From the NCBI RefSeq assembly GCF_025913575.1, contig NZ_CP109785.1:1798001-1862000 (forward strand): a DNA stretch of 64,000 nucleotides, read 5' to 3'. The position numbers and the translations under genes are program-made. Shown in pieces: positions 1 to 8,798 of the stretch. The stretch comes from Halocatena marina (GTDB lineage: Archaea; Halobacteriota; Halobacteria; Halobacteriales; Haloarculaceae). Numbering within the stretch: position 1 is the first letter of the stretch; each line of letters begins with the position of its first letter. The notes beneath the pieces are model-generated. The model saw nothing but the letters and a program-made list of their open reading frames with translations. It was not told the origin of the DNA and ran no database searches.

Positions 1-246
1 CGCAGGAATACTCGTGATGACCGCGGTACCAAACATGATACCGACGAGGAGACCGGCTGCTGTCGAACCGATTGTCAAGGACTCACGAAGCAACGGTGTC
101 ACACTGGCCGGAACGATCTCGTACGCGGCAAGTCCAGCAGAGATGAGACTTACCCCACTGACGAGTCCCCACGTTTTCCACCCACTCTGTGCAGTCGTAT
201 CGCTCTTGCTGGCTGCTGATTGGCTATTGTCGGATCGTCTGGTCAT
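1..246 (-). CDS. MFS transporter, N-terminal part (runs off left edge)
   Basis: Reading the minus strand from an ATG at 246 gives 82 codons open to base 1. After a polar, Ser/Thr-rich leader of about 20 residues come a hydrophobic helix (about residues 24-50) and a second one (about 61-82) around the sequence AYEIVPASVTPLL and TAAGLLVGIMFGTA. This is the usual start of a 12-helix major facilitator, with the first helix followed by a short loop and a Gly-rich second helix. The rest lies outside the window, so the substrate cannot be guessed. No stop is visible. The gene is divergent from the BNR-repeat gene at 431, with a short AT-rich promoter gap between them. Confidence 0.72.
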   Translation of the reverse strand, partial: MTRRSDNSQSAASKSDTTAQSGWKTWGLVSGVSLISAGLAAYEIVPASVTPLLRESLTIGSTAAGLLVGIMFGTAVITSIPA

Positions 247-430
247 TTGGGCAAGGTACAGCAGTTCGTACTCGGCGGTTGGGGATGTTTCTTTGGTACG
301 CAAAAGGGAGAGCGTAACACGGGAAGGATTAGGACAGTAATTGGGAAAACATCAACGACCGATTCTGACAGGCAGCATACAAAAATAACGTTCAGGGAAC
401 GATTAACTCCCTCATCCGACAATCTCACGT

Positions 431-1399
431 ATGATCCTCGTTGGGAGCGACGACGGCGTGTATCACATCTCGGATGTTGAGATGTCGACTGGAGGCAAAG
501 CAACGAAAACTCTCGATTCTGAACGGGTGATGCGTCTCCGACAGTTCGAGGGCGTTGATGGAGTATTTGCGGCCACGAACACCGGTCTCTATCGATCACT
601 GGATGGAAAGCAGTGGACAGAAATCGATACACCTCACGAAACGGTGTACGCAGTCGCTGCGGTTGGTGATCAACTCTACATCGGAACGCGGCCTGCACAC
701 ATCTACGTCACAGCCACAGCATCAATCTCCCCCCTCGCTTCTGAGCGTGTTGAATGGCGCGAACTCGATGGATTTCAGGAACTTCCATCGCGTGATGAGT
801 GGCGACTCCCGCGTCACGACAGTCTTGCTCACGTTCGTGATCTCTGTGTTGATCCGGCGAAATCAGATCGACTCATCGCCGGTGTCGAAGTCGGTGGTGT
901 CCACATCAGTGACGACGGCGGAGAAACGTGGACCGAGCGATCCGGTGGTGTCGATGACGACATTCACGAACTCCACGTTGTCGGTCCCGGAAAGTACATC
1001 GCGGCTACCGGTCACGGGCTCTATCACACGAATGATGCCGGTCAAACGTGGACACAACTCGATCACGCTGGCGCTCAGTCGTACTTTCGGTGCGCATTCT
1101 CGATCGATGGCGTTCACTACGCGTCCGGAGCGCTCTCGAACTCATCGACGTGGGATGACGATGGAGCTAATCCTGCACTATTCGCGTGGTCCAGCGATGA
1201 TTCACTCGACCAGATCGAGATCCCCCGTGAGAACGAAACCGTCACGGGGATGACGAACATCGGTGACGACCTAATTGTTGCAACACACCGAGGAAACCTC
1301 TTCGTGCGGACGGCTACCGGGTGGAGAGAAGGAGGCACGTTCCCTGTTCTTGGGCCTCTCACAGGTCGGTACACTCCAGTCACGTCGTCCGTCGAATGA
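431..1399 (+). CDS. BNR/Asp-box repeat beta-propeller protein
   Basis: A 322-residue protein with several repeats of the pattern GLYRS.DGKQWTE, GVHISDDGGETWTE and GLYHTNDAGQTWTQ. These are Asp-box (BNR) motifs S/T-x-D-x-G-x-x-W found in sialidase-like and photosynthesis-stability-factor-like beta-propellers. There is no signal peptide or membrane helix, so it is probably cytoplasmic. Haloarchaea often carry such proteins as WD40/YVTN/BNR-like proteins of unknown role. The sialidase catalytic residues are not evident, so enzymatic activity should not be assumed. Its stop overlaps the ATG of the truncated epimerase at 1396 by 4 bases (ATGA). Confidence 0.85.
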   Translation: MILVGSDDGVYHISDVEMSTGGKATKTLDSERVMRLRQFEGVDGVFAATNTGLYRSLDGKQWTEIDTPHETVYAVAAVGDQLYIGTRPAHIYVTATASISPLASERVEWRELDGFQELPSRDEWRLPRHDSLAHVRDLCVDPAKSDRLIAGVEVGGVHISDDGGETWTERSGGVDDDIHELHVVGPGKYIAATGHGLYHTNDAGQTWTQLDHAGAQSYFRCAFSIDGVHYASGALSNSSTWDDDGANPALFAWSSDDSLDQIEIPRENETVTGMTNIGDDLIVATHRGNLFVRTATGWREGGTFPVLGPLTGRYTPVTSSVE

Positions 1400-1815
1400 A
1401 CGGTGATTCTCCACTCATTGCTGCGCTCGAAGCCGAACGGACAGACGTACCGGCATTCGTGTTCCTTTCTGTGATGGACACACCACCGTTCACGAGTGAG
1501 ACGTTCTGCATCGCAAGGCGGCGGGCCGAGCGATCGATCGCCGATCTCGATATCCGAACGAGCGTCCTTCGTTTGGGTCCAGTCTACGGCGAAGGAACAA
1601 ACCAAGGACACTTTCCTCGGACGATTGACACTGTTCTTCGTGCGATCGACAGGCGAGAGTGGCTCGCCCGCCGATTCGGTGACGGACGACCGCTAGGTGT
1701 GACGACGGTCGCTCAGGCCGCTCTCCACGCGGCATTCGATTTGACGGCATCAGAAACGATGGAGATCGATGAAATCAGTGCGTATTCAGTTCCGCGGTCA
1801 AGCACAGAGATATGA
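1396..1815 (+). pseudogene. NAD-dependent epimerase/dehydratase, C-terminal remnant
   Basis: The 140-codon frame resembles only the second half of haloarchaeal NAD(P)-binding epimerase-like proteins (complex I NDUFA9-type SDRs). A strand ending FVFLSV is followed by an RRRAERSIADLD segment, then VLRLGPVYGEG, then RREWLARRFGDGRPLGVTTVAQA. The N-terminal Rossmann fold with its Gly-rich GxxGxxG loop and the catalytic Tyr-x3-Lys region are missing, because the BNR gene directly abuts. The ATGA overlap makes translation possible, but without the NAD site it cannot work as a dehydrogenase. The likeliest reading is a gene truncated at its 5' end by a rearrangement. A small stand-alone protein is the alternative. 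Confidence 0.6.
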
Positions 1816-2811
1816 ACGTGAGCAAACGACTCGACGTCTGCTGTCCGCGTCGAACATCGCTAATCAAACGTTCGATGCTGCCGCTCAAGACGCGGTGAAG
1901 CCGATCGACGGGGATCTGAGAGGAGAACCATCTTCATGGTGCTCTAGTGGCCGATATTTTTCGATTGAGGATACGTCCTATCTATCAGCATTATAAATAT
2001 ATACTCGAATAATAACACAATCGAATCGATACCCATTCAGCGGAGATCTCGGTATTCACCACGATCGCCTTCGCTACACTCGATCGAGTTGTGTGTGTGC
2101 GCCGTACATCATCTGCAGTTTGTGGGCACCGTCTCCCATTCGTCTGTTCGGTAGAACTAGTGTAGTACTCGTCCAGCGTGGATCACGTTGCTCAGACGTC
2201 CTATCACTCGAATAAAGAGCAGTCAGTGGAGAGTACCAGATATCCCGTGACGGCAGTTGATATGAACGGACAGTATAGCGCTGTTCATGATGCAACTACG
2301 AAACCGGCTTCTGACAGGATGATGTCGACTCGATCATCTGTTATCCACTCCCAGAGAGTATTCGAAAGAAGATACGAGGATGAGGAGTGTCCGAAATAAG
2401 AATGAGTATATACTTTCGACATCTTAGATAATGCATATATCTATCAATGTACTGGCCCGTCGGTTCAGGATACAGTTGCACATGATAGTAGTGAAGTCAC
2501 GTTTCGTGCATAGCTGATGATGGATTTGTCCGAGCGTGTGGGCTATTTCTGACGTTGTTGAAGTACGTATCCGCACTCCGAGGCGGTGATTGAGATACTG
2601 TCGGGCGTCCAGTACGCTCTCGTTATATCTGTCGGTGAGATGCTAGTCGAATACTAGAGAGAGTTACCAAAATCACCTTTTGTCTGCTCATCGCTAGAAT
2701 ACGTGTGAATCAATCGAAGGGAATCGTGGCAATCGGTGCTCACGGCCACTATTCGTGCCCTGCACGCTGGAAAGGCGTTCGAGTGAGGGAATCACAAGTG
2801 ACAGCAGAACT
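1816..2811. other. Gene-poor interval
   Basis: About 1 kb without a reading frame that looks coding. Short overlapping frames on both strands around 2074-2399 have scattered composition and no recognisable motif. The sequence becomes AT-rich around 1990-2030 and 2400-2450, typical of haloarchaeal intergenic DNA. The last part should hold the promoter of the molybdoenzyme that starts near 2812. Confidence 0.5.
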
Positions 2812-4383
2812 ATGACTACGAAATCGAGACGCAGTGTTGCGATGAAAGTACGAGAAGAGCGTTCGACGTTTCTCATCGCATTCTTTGTAGGGATCGCCAG
2901 CGTCGCCGGTTCGTACGCGAGCGCCGGATACACGCAGGCGTTCATCGCCTCACCGATCACATCGTTTCTCGCGTGGGGAATGCCCGATGTGGTACTTCGA
3001 TTCGCAATCGTCGTGCTCACCGGTGTTGGTGAGCACATCGGGATCGAACATTTGGGCCAGCAAGCGAACCTGTTGCTCGCGCTTGTCTTTTCGACGGTGT
3101 TGCTCGCATCGCTGGTGGTACCGATGCTGCTCATCGGTCGGGAACTAGACAGCACAGCTGCCTCGGTCGTTCTCGCAGGCAGTGTGACGTGGCTCGCCAT
3201 CACGATTCTAACCGGCGCACCGGGAGCAGCCGTCGGAGCTGGTCTCGCAAGCGCATTTGTCGTCGCTGTCGGAGCACTCATAGCCGGCTTCGAAACGGCA
3301 CCTGACAGCACAAGCACCGCACGAAGACAGGTGCTTGGAAGCGTCGCAGCCGCGCTTGGGGTCGGTATCCTCGGATACATGCTGGGGGACGGCAAATCAC
3401 CGCAATCAACGCCGGAACCGGCCTCACTCCGTGGCTCTGACGAGAAGATTCAGGAGCTTCTCGCCGTTGCGGATAAACGCTCACTCGACGTTGCGGGGCT
3501 CAAAGGACTCGTGAGTGGTGATGGCTTCTACGAAGTCGACATCAACAACGTCAACCCGGCTGTCGATGTGAGTGAGTGGACACTCACAGTCACTGGCAAC
3601 GTTGAACAGGAGGTGACGTACAGCTACGACGACATTCTGTCGATGGATCGTGAATACCGATTTTCGACACTTCGATGTGTCAGTGACACACTCAACGGTG
3701 GAGAGATGGACAATGATCTGTGGACGGGAGTCCCGATCATGGATCTGATCGACGAAGCGAATCCACAGGGTGAGTTTGTGATGCTCAGGGCTGTGGATGA
3801 CTACTACGAAGAGTTTGCGGTAGAAGCACTCCGCGACGGATTTCTCGCGTACGGTAAAAACGACGGTGTGTTGCCACGCGGCCACGGTTATCCAGCACGG
3901 GCACTGATACCGGGCCATTGGGGTGAAATCAGTGTCAAGTGGATCAACGAGATTCAGATCCTCGATGGGCCCGAAAAGGGGTTCTGGGAGAAACGTGGCT
4001 GGCACGGCACCGGACCGGTGAACACGATCGCAAAGCTCCACGCCGTTAACCATCTTGACAACGGGAAGATTCAGGTCGGTGGGCACGCCTATGCAGGAAC
4101 GCGAGGGATCGAACGCGTCGAAGTTTCGGTTTCTGGTGACGATGCGTGGAACACAGCAACTCTCTCAGAGAAGCTTCCCGCTGGAACCAGCACCGCCGGG
4201 AGCAAACCGCCCGTTCGGAATGCTTGGCGACAGTGGGAGTTCACCTACAACCCACCAAGTGGAGAGCACACGGTTACTGTCCGTGCAGTTGATGGCTCTG
4301 GAGCACTCCAACCACAGAAACAGAGTGACAGTCCATACCCAAAAGGATCGACTGGCTGGGTTACACGAACGATCACTCCATAG
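2812..4383 (+). CDS. Membrane-anchored sulfite oxidase-family molybdopterin oxidoreductase
   Basis: From the ATG at 2812 (one at 2842 is also possible) this is 523 residues. The first 190 or so contain about five hydrophobic helices with Gly/Ala-rich segments. The rest is an oxidoreductase molybdopterin-binding domain: the LRCVSDTLNGG motif supplies the Moco-ligand Cys (about residue 289), followed by LWTGVPIMDLIDEA, a GHGYPARALIPGHWGE segment and VKWINEIQI. A C-terminal Ig-like dimerisation domain of the Mo-co type follows (GTRGIERVEVSVS...WNTA). The family transfers oxygen atoms or electrons at a Moco centre. This architecture places the enzyme on the outer face of the membrane. The physiological substrate is unknown; no dedicated cytochrome partner lies nearby. 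A moeA paralogue lies far away at 58.2 kb. Confidence 0.88.
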   Translation: MTTKSRRSVAMKVREERSTFLIAFFVGIASVAGSYASAGYTQAFIASPITSFLAWGMPDVVLRFAIVVLTGVGEHIGIEHLGQQANLLLALVFSTVLLASLVVPMLLIGRELDSTAASVVLAGSVTWLAITILTGAPGAAVGAGLASAFVVAVGALIAGFETAPDSTSTARRQVLGSVAAALGVGILGYMLGDGKSPQSTPEPASLRGSDEKIQELLAVADKRSLDVAGLKGLVSGDGFYEVDINNVNPAVDVSEWTLTVTGNVEQEVTYSYDDILSMDREYRFSTLRCVSDTLNGGEMDNDLWTGVPIMDLIDEANPQGEFVMLRAVDDYYEEFAVEALRDGFLAYGKNDGVLPRGHGYPARALIPGHWGEISVKWINEIQILDGPEKGFWEKRGWHGTGPVNTIAKLHAVNHLDNGKIQVGGHAYAGTRGIERVEVSVSGDDAWNTATLSEKLPAGTSTAGSKPPVRNAWRQWEFTYNPPSGEHTVTVRAVDGSGALQPQKQSDSPYPKGSTGWVTRTITP

Positions 4384-4715
4384 CTGCGCTCTTTCAGGAG
4401 TGTTGATGACTGCGGTCCCCGTCTCGATGGATTTCTCTAATCACCTACAACAATCATTTAATCCCAACATCTCTTCGATTCGATCGAATAGAATGTCTTC
4501 GTGGCCGGCTCGTCTTTTTCGATAATGTTGTTGCTGACGAACTGCTCTCCATCAATCGAATTATCCCATAAAAGTCAGTGAATCCGAGCGAAACGTCTGA
4601 TCAGTGCGCTCTGGTGTATCACACAGTCTACGACATGATACGAGGAACTCCCCGTTCTTTACTTCGTGTCGTGAGACGCCAGAGAACTGCGCTCAGCAGG
4701 TCGGTCGCCGTTCAA
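4384..4715. other. Intergenic, convergent genes
   Basis: About 330 bases between two convergently transcribed genes. I see no coding frame of substance, no RNA gene and no clear terminator hairpin. Confidence 0.45.
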
Positions 4716-5282
4716 CTAGTTAGCAGGAGCGTACTCGATTGTGCCAGACCATGTATCGTACAAGTCATCCGAGTGGCTATCCTCGTCGAAAAGCAAGACG
4801 CGGACCTCAAGGGTACCAGCATCGAAGCGATCGAGTGCTGCCCGTTTGATCGGAATAGGGAATGAACCTTCTTTTCTGAAAGGGACGACATCGGTTCGAG
4901 CAACCAACGTATCGTTGATCGTAACAGCGAAATACGGCTCACCAGCCTCATCTTCTGGTGGATCGACATCCTCCATCCACGTGTTTGCGCCTACTTGCAG
5001 ATCGAAGTCGACGTAGCCGCCCGACGATTTCTTTTTGTTGACGAAATCGACGTCGTTGATCCGATCCTCTTCTTTTTCCTCAGTCGGCTGATTTGGTGTC
5101 GCCGGTTCTGTCCACGTCTCAGTCGGTGTCGATGGCGTGTTTCCTGAGGATTTCGATGTCGGTTCCGATGGTGCAGAGACACTCTCGTCAACCGGCACTT
5201 CGATACAGCCAGCAAGCCCACCGAGGAGGGTGAACGTCGTGCTAGTGAGAAGGTGTCGTCGAGTCAACCGTCGTTTACTCAT
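4716..5282 (-). CDS. Tat-exported lipoprotein, function unknown
   Basis: A 188-residue protein with a twin-arginine signal (TRRHLL, Arg8-Arg9), a hydrophobic stretch and a lipobox LAGC with Cys26. Export through Tat and lipid anchoring at the cell surface are therefore likely. Residues 30-75 are a low-complexity Ser/Thr/Pro/Glu linker, common in haloarchaeal lipoproteins. The C-terminal 110 residues look like a beta-rich domain (DFDLQVGANTW, PYFAVTINDTLV, TLEVRVLLFDED) but match no family I can name. It stands alone, with large gaps on both sides. Confidence 0.82.
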   Translation of the reverse strand: MSKRRLTRRHLLTSTTFTLLGGLAGCIEVPVDESVSAPSEPTSKSSGNTPSTPTETWTEPATPNQPTEEKEEDRINDVDFVNKKKSSGGYVDFDLQVGANTWMEDVDPPEDEAGEPYFAVTINDTLVARTDVVPFRKEGSFPIPIKRAALDRFDAGTLEVRVLLFDEDSHSDDLYDTWSGTIEYAPAN

Positions 5283-6091
5283 AGCTCTATGGCTCTATTG
5301 ATACGTTATTATTCCTCTGATACGCAGTCGTGCTCAGTTTGTAGCGGGGATGTGATGGCTGATCGACATTTCGTGAGATGTTTTAGCATGCAAAGTCGTA
5401 ACAAATATTGAAATCAAGTTTTCGAACCGGTTTTGCCATATTGTTTCGATAGGAGCTGTCTTGGTCGCAGTTGTGCGCTAGGCAACTGTGCTCATCCGGA
5501 CAGTGGAACATCCACATGAGATGCTTCATACCACGCTGAGCATAATAACAGCGACAACCGAAAACCTGACAGTGAAAATGATCTCGTTAGCTCAATCCTC
5601 AGCGAGAATTTTTGCGGGGAATCTAACGTAACTAGCCGAGCCGATCCATGATGTTCTCAAGAATCCACTATCTAGTAGATTCGATAGTTGCTATAGAATA
5701 TCAATGATAAATAGTCAACCCCACACAAATATACCTTTCTGCGAACTGATTCATGGTGTGATTATTGTTCGTGTAGATATCCATTCTAATCAAAAATCTG
5801 TAGTAGAATCGTGGTACTCCGGTGATAGATATCTTTGCGATACTCGAAAATGCTTGTAGCACATGAAGGATGCGAACGGCATAAATGAAAATTCAGAATT
5901 CAGTTCAATAGAATTATGTTTATAGTCGTGAAATACATTGAAACCGTTGTAAGTATCATCAAAGCTCTTCACTATCTCTGATGAGTAATCATTTCGTTAT
6001 GTCAATTCCACCATCGTAAGTGGTTATTTATTGATATAAGAGTGATCATACTTACATAAACAGCGTGTTTCATCGATCAGTTATTATTAGG
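5283..6091. other. AT-rich intergenic region
   Basis: About 800 bases, markedly AT-rich from 5680 to 6060. No convincing coding frame: a short minus-strand frame near 5790-5972 is AT-rich and low-complexity. It separates the divergent lipoprotein and PGF-CTERM genes, so it must hold both promoters. TATA-like strings occur around 6028-6040. Confidence 0.5.
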
Positions 6092-7105
6092 ATGAATATG
6101 ATGGAGAAGATAAGTCGTCAAAACGGGCCGTATAGGCGTATAATTAACAGCATCGTCAGGAAGTTTGCGATGATTGTCGTGGTTGTAGTGGCATTTTCTA
6201 TCGTCCTGAGTGCCAGTAGTGCGGCCAGCGCGACTGTACAGCAAGAAAATCAGACCGGGAACGCCACACCGTATGGAGCAAGCTCGGAGCAGTTCGCTGT
6301 CAAGCAAGGCAGTAACTGTTATACGGTTACTCCACTCGGAGATGGATCGGACAACGTTGCTTCCTTTTATGACTATCGCGGGGCAGAGCACGGATACAGT
6401 TCTCATGGAACAAATGATCTTCAGATCAAAGATTCGAGCCAGTTCTTCTTTTACCGGGGGAACGGCGGACTCAACTTAGTGATGCTCCACGGTCGATGGG
6501 CCGGTAACGTCTCTCCGGGCGGTGGCGCTGTTACATTGGAATTACGTGGCCTACCGAGCACCGGCGGGTGGACGATCAAAGACGATGGGTACCCAACAAC
6601 GACTGATTCATTAACGGCCAACAAATCGATGGCCACAGCATCATGGACATGGAGTGGTGGCCGTAGCGATGGAGGTGTCTATCAAGCGGCTCCTTCGGCG
6701 TGGAACTCGCGTATTCAGATCGTCCCTCATTTCAACCGGGAAGCAGCAAAATATCCAGATCCGGATTGGGAAGGACGAGAGTCTGAAAATCAGGTGCAGC
6801 GTTGGATCGTCCGTTCGGGTGATGGGACAGCACACGCACTTGATCTCTCTCAGCAAGTCGTAATCGAACCGGGAGCGTGCGATTCACAGAATGGCACGAC
6901 CGACACGAGCGATCACGAACCGGAACCGACCACCCAGACGCACACGTCGACCAGTGAAGAAACGACGACGGAGACAGCAGCTGCAGAATCGACGACGAGA
7001 GACACACCGGAAGAAACAGCAGCAGCTGGCCCGGGTTTCGGAACCGGTCTCACGTTGCTTGCGCTGGCTATTGCACTGATTGGCATTCTCCGACGGCGAT
7101 ACTAA
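6092..7105 (+). CDS. Secreted surface protein with PGF-CTERM anchor
   Basis: The start ATG at 6092 is preferred to an in-frame ATG at 6065 because it gives a compact leader. The protein has a Sec-type signal (hydrophobic residues about 22-45 ending in an Ala-rich stretch), then a soluble domain of about 220 residues with FFFYRGNGGLNLVMLHGRW and many Gly/Trp. A Thr/Glu-rich linker follows (about 275-310). The C-terminus is PGFGTG, a hydrophobic helix, then RRRY. This tripartite end is a PGF-CTERM signal, which archaeosortase A recognises and replaces with a lipid anchor in haloarchaea. The soluble domain's role is unknown. Confidence 0.85.
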   Translation: MNMMEKISRQNGPYRRIINSIVRKFAMIVVVVVAFSIVLSASSAASATVQQENQTGNATPYGASSEQFAVKQGSNCYTVTPLGDGSDNVASFYDYRGAEHGYSSHGTNDLQIKDSSQFFFYRGNGGLNLVMLHGRWAGNVSPGGGAVTLELRGLPSTGGWTIKDDGYPTTTDSLTANKSMATASWTWSGGRSDGGVYQAAPSAWNSRIQIVPHFNREAAKYPDPDWEGRESENQVQRWIVRSGDGTAHALDLSQQVVIEPGACDSQNGTTDTSDHEPEPTTQTHTSTSEETTTETAAAESTTRDTPEETAAAGPGFGTGLTLLALAIALIGILRRRY

Positions 7106-7237
7106 GCACACGGGACGGGATACGGCCTGCTTTTCCGAGATTCTATGACATTCAATCGTCCCACGGTTCGACGACTGGGTGCTACGAGAAAAGAACAGAT
7201 CTGCGAGAGTTCGAAGTTAACAACCACTTAGTCGTTG

Positions 7238-8128
7238 TCACGATGGTGAGATCTGGATATTAAGTGTCTTCTGGATGACTTGCCGCGCAGCCATCGAACA
7301 GAGGAAGTACCAGACAATCCACGTCGGCATTAGCCCAAGCAAGGTTTGCTGCCACGAAACAGATCCAGCAAGGGGTACAATCAATCCGGTCTCACCAACC
7401 CCAAGGTGACCACCACGTACTTTCCACCGGAGCCACAGAAAGACAGGAATCGTGAGCACCATGATCCACACCATGGGTCGGAACTGGAGTTTGAACATCC
7501 CAAGCTGATCGCCTGCAGCTTTCATCTGCTCCTTCTGTATCTGTGCAAGTGCCTCTTCATCCTCCCGTTCCTCGGCAACTTCTTTGCGCCTGTTCAACCG
7601 TTCCATCCGATCTTTGTATTGCTGGATTTTCTCGGTGTCCGTGAGTCGCGATTGGAGAACCGTCGAATAGAGTCCGGTTACGAGGGCGAGTAGCAAGACA
7701 ACAGCATAAAACGGGAGTGCGTGTGTGACGGGGCCGAGAATGATGTTATCGACCGACGCAATGACGTTTCGAATCTGTGGGCTCCAGTATCCGATGAAAA
7801 AGATGAGGGCACACACACCAGCAACCTTGTCATACCACGCCCACGGTTCTGTTTCGATCTTATCCACCTGTGCCGCCGTCTCAGAGGAAGCGTCATATTT
7901 GTCGAATTTCTGACGGATGTGTTCGGGATTCGAGAGAACGAAGCCACTACTCCCACTCACGAGGATTCCCTCCTCAATGAGCCGGCCCCACTGTCCGCTT
8001 GACAGCGCGTCCTTTACATCACCCCACTGTAGCTCCTCGTTTTCACCGTTGGTCCGTTCAAGTACAATAGCCACAGCTTCTCGTATTGCGGGAGTATCTA
8101 TGAGGGACTCCAACTGCTCGCCTGGCAT
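7238..8128 (-). CDS. DUF106 (EMC3/TMCO1-like) membrane protein
   Basis: A 296-residue protein. Residues about 10-85 look like a small winged-helix-like domain. A hydrophobic helix around 105-125 and another at 135-158 follow, then a charged coiled coil (KIQQYKDRMERLNRRKEVAEERED...). After that comes FRPMVWIMVLTIPVFLWLRW, and finally helices near the C-terminus. The order TM, coiled coil, QLGMFKLQFRPM..W and TMs is the hallmark of archaeal DUF106, a member of the Oxa1/YidC/Get1/EMC3/TMCO1 insertase superfamily. It probably takes part in membrane protein insertion or assembly. The extra N-terminal soluble domain is longer than in minimal DUF106 proteins. It stands alone, downstream of no obvious secretion gene. 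Confidence 0.82.
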   Translation of the reverse strand: MPGEQLESLIDTPAIREAVAIVLERTNGENEELQWGDVKDALSSGQWGRLIEEGILVSGSSGFVLSNPEHIRQKFDKYDASSETAAQVDKIETEPWAWYDKVAGVCALIFFIGYWSPQIRNVIASVDNIILGPVTHALPFYAVVLLLALVTGLYSTVLQSRLTDTEKIQQYKDRMERLNRRKEVAEEREDEEALAQIQKEQMKAAGDQLGMFKLQFRPMVWIMVLTIPVFLWLRWKVRGGHLGVGETGLIVPLAGSVSWQQTLLGLMPTWIVWYFLCSMAARQVIQKTLNIQISPS

Positions 8129-8521
8129 AGCGCGATCGACGATTACCTCTCGACAATTATCAACGCTTCCGTTCGGTAAGATATCGAAGCGACCGCCATT
8201 GTGAACGAAAGAAGTGTGCTTTACGTCACACGAGACGGATACGTGAGAGGAGATTGGGCATCATCAGCTGACAACCCCTCTGTTCTTGTTATAAGGTTCG
8301 TTTATTGATATTTCTAGACATTCGAGCGATCACCGATGAACAGAGTGGACAACCAACGCTTTGCCGTAGAGGACAGATCGACTGGACGTGGTTTTTGTGA
8401 CTGGCACTGCTCTCCAACGATCCAAAATGGGATGCTGGCACAATCTATCATCGTGCACACCACCTCATGAGTCAGAACAAATATCACCGACTGCACTAAA
8501 TCGCAGTCTATGGGCCACAAC
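8129..8521. other. Intergenic, divergent promoters
   Basis: Roughly 390 bases between the divergent DUF106 gene and the small membrane protein. No coding frame of note. The AT-rich stretch near 8285-8320 is a plausible promoter area. Confidence 0.4.
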
Positions 8522-8737
8522 ATGAGGCTCGACTATGAAACGTATGCGAAGCGTGGATTTGTGCTTGGAGTAGCACTTCTCGCTATCGGGAGTATTGGGA
8601 GTGTGATGGGACCGAGTATTGCAGGTCCGCTCCCTAGCTGGGAACGAACCGCCTTTTTTGATTTAATGTGGATTGGAATTGCAACAGGATTTTTCTCTGT
8701 CTTTGGATTCGGTATTGCCCTTCCACTCACTGATTAA
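8522..8737 (+). CDS. Small two-helix haloarchaeal membrane protein
   Basis: 71 residues from the ATG at 8522; an in-frame ATG at 8510 would add four residues. It begins MRLDYETYAKRGF, then a hydrophobic helix GVALLAIGSIGSVMG, a short loop with PSWERTAFFDLM, and a second helix IGIATGFFSVFGFGIALPL. Very similar short proteins are common in haloarchaeal genomes as a DUF without a known role. The codon pattern and the clear helix-loop-helix hairpin argue that it is a real gene. It converges on the SMC-like gene with about 60 bases between them. Confidence 0.75.
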   Translation: MRLDYETYAKRGFVLGVALLAIGSIGSVMGPSIAGPLPSWERTAFFDLMWIGIATGFFSVFGFGIALPLTD

Positions 8738-8798
8738 ACGCTCCCGCAAACACCAATCCAGCACGAAAATCAAGCTACGGAGTGTCGAGTACGATTCA

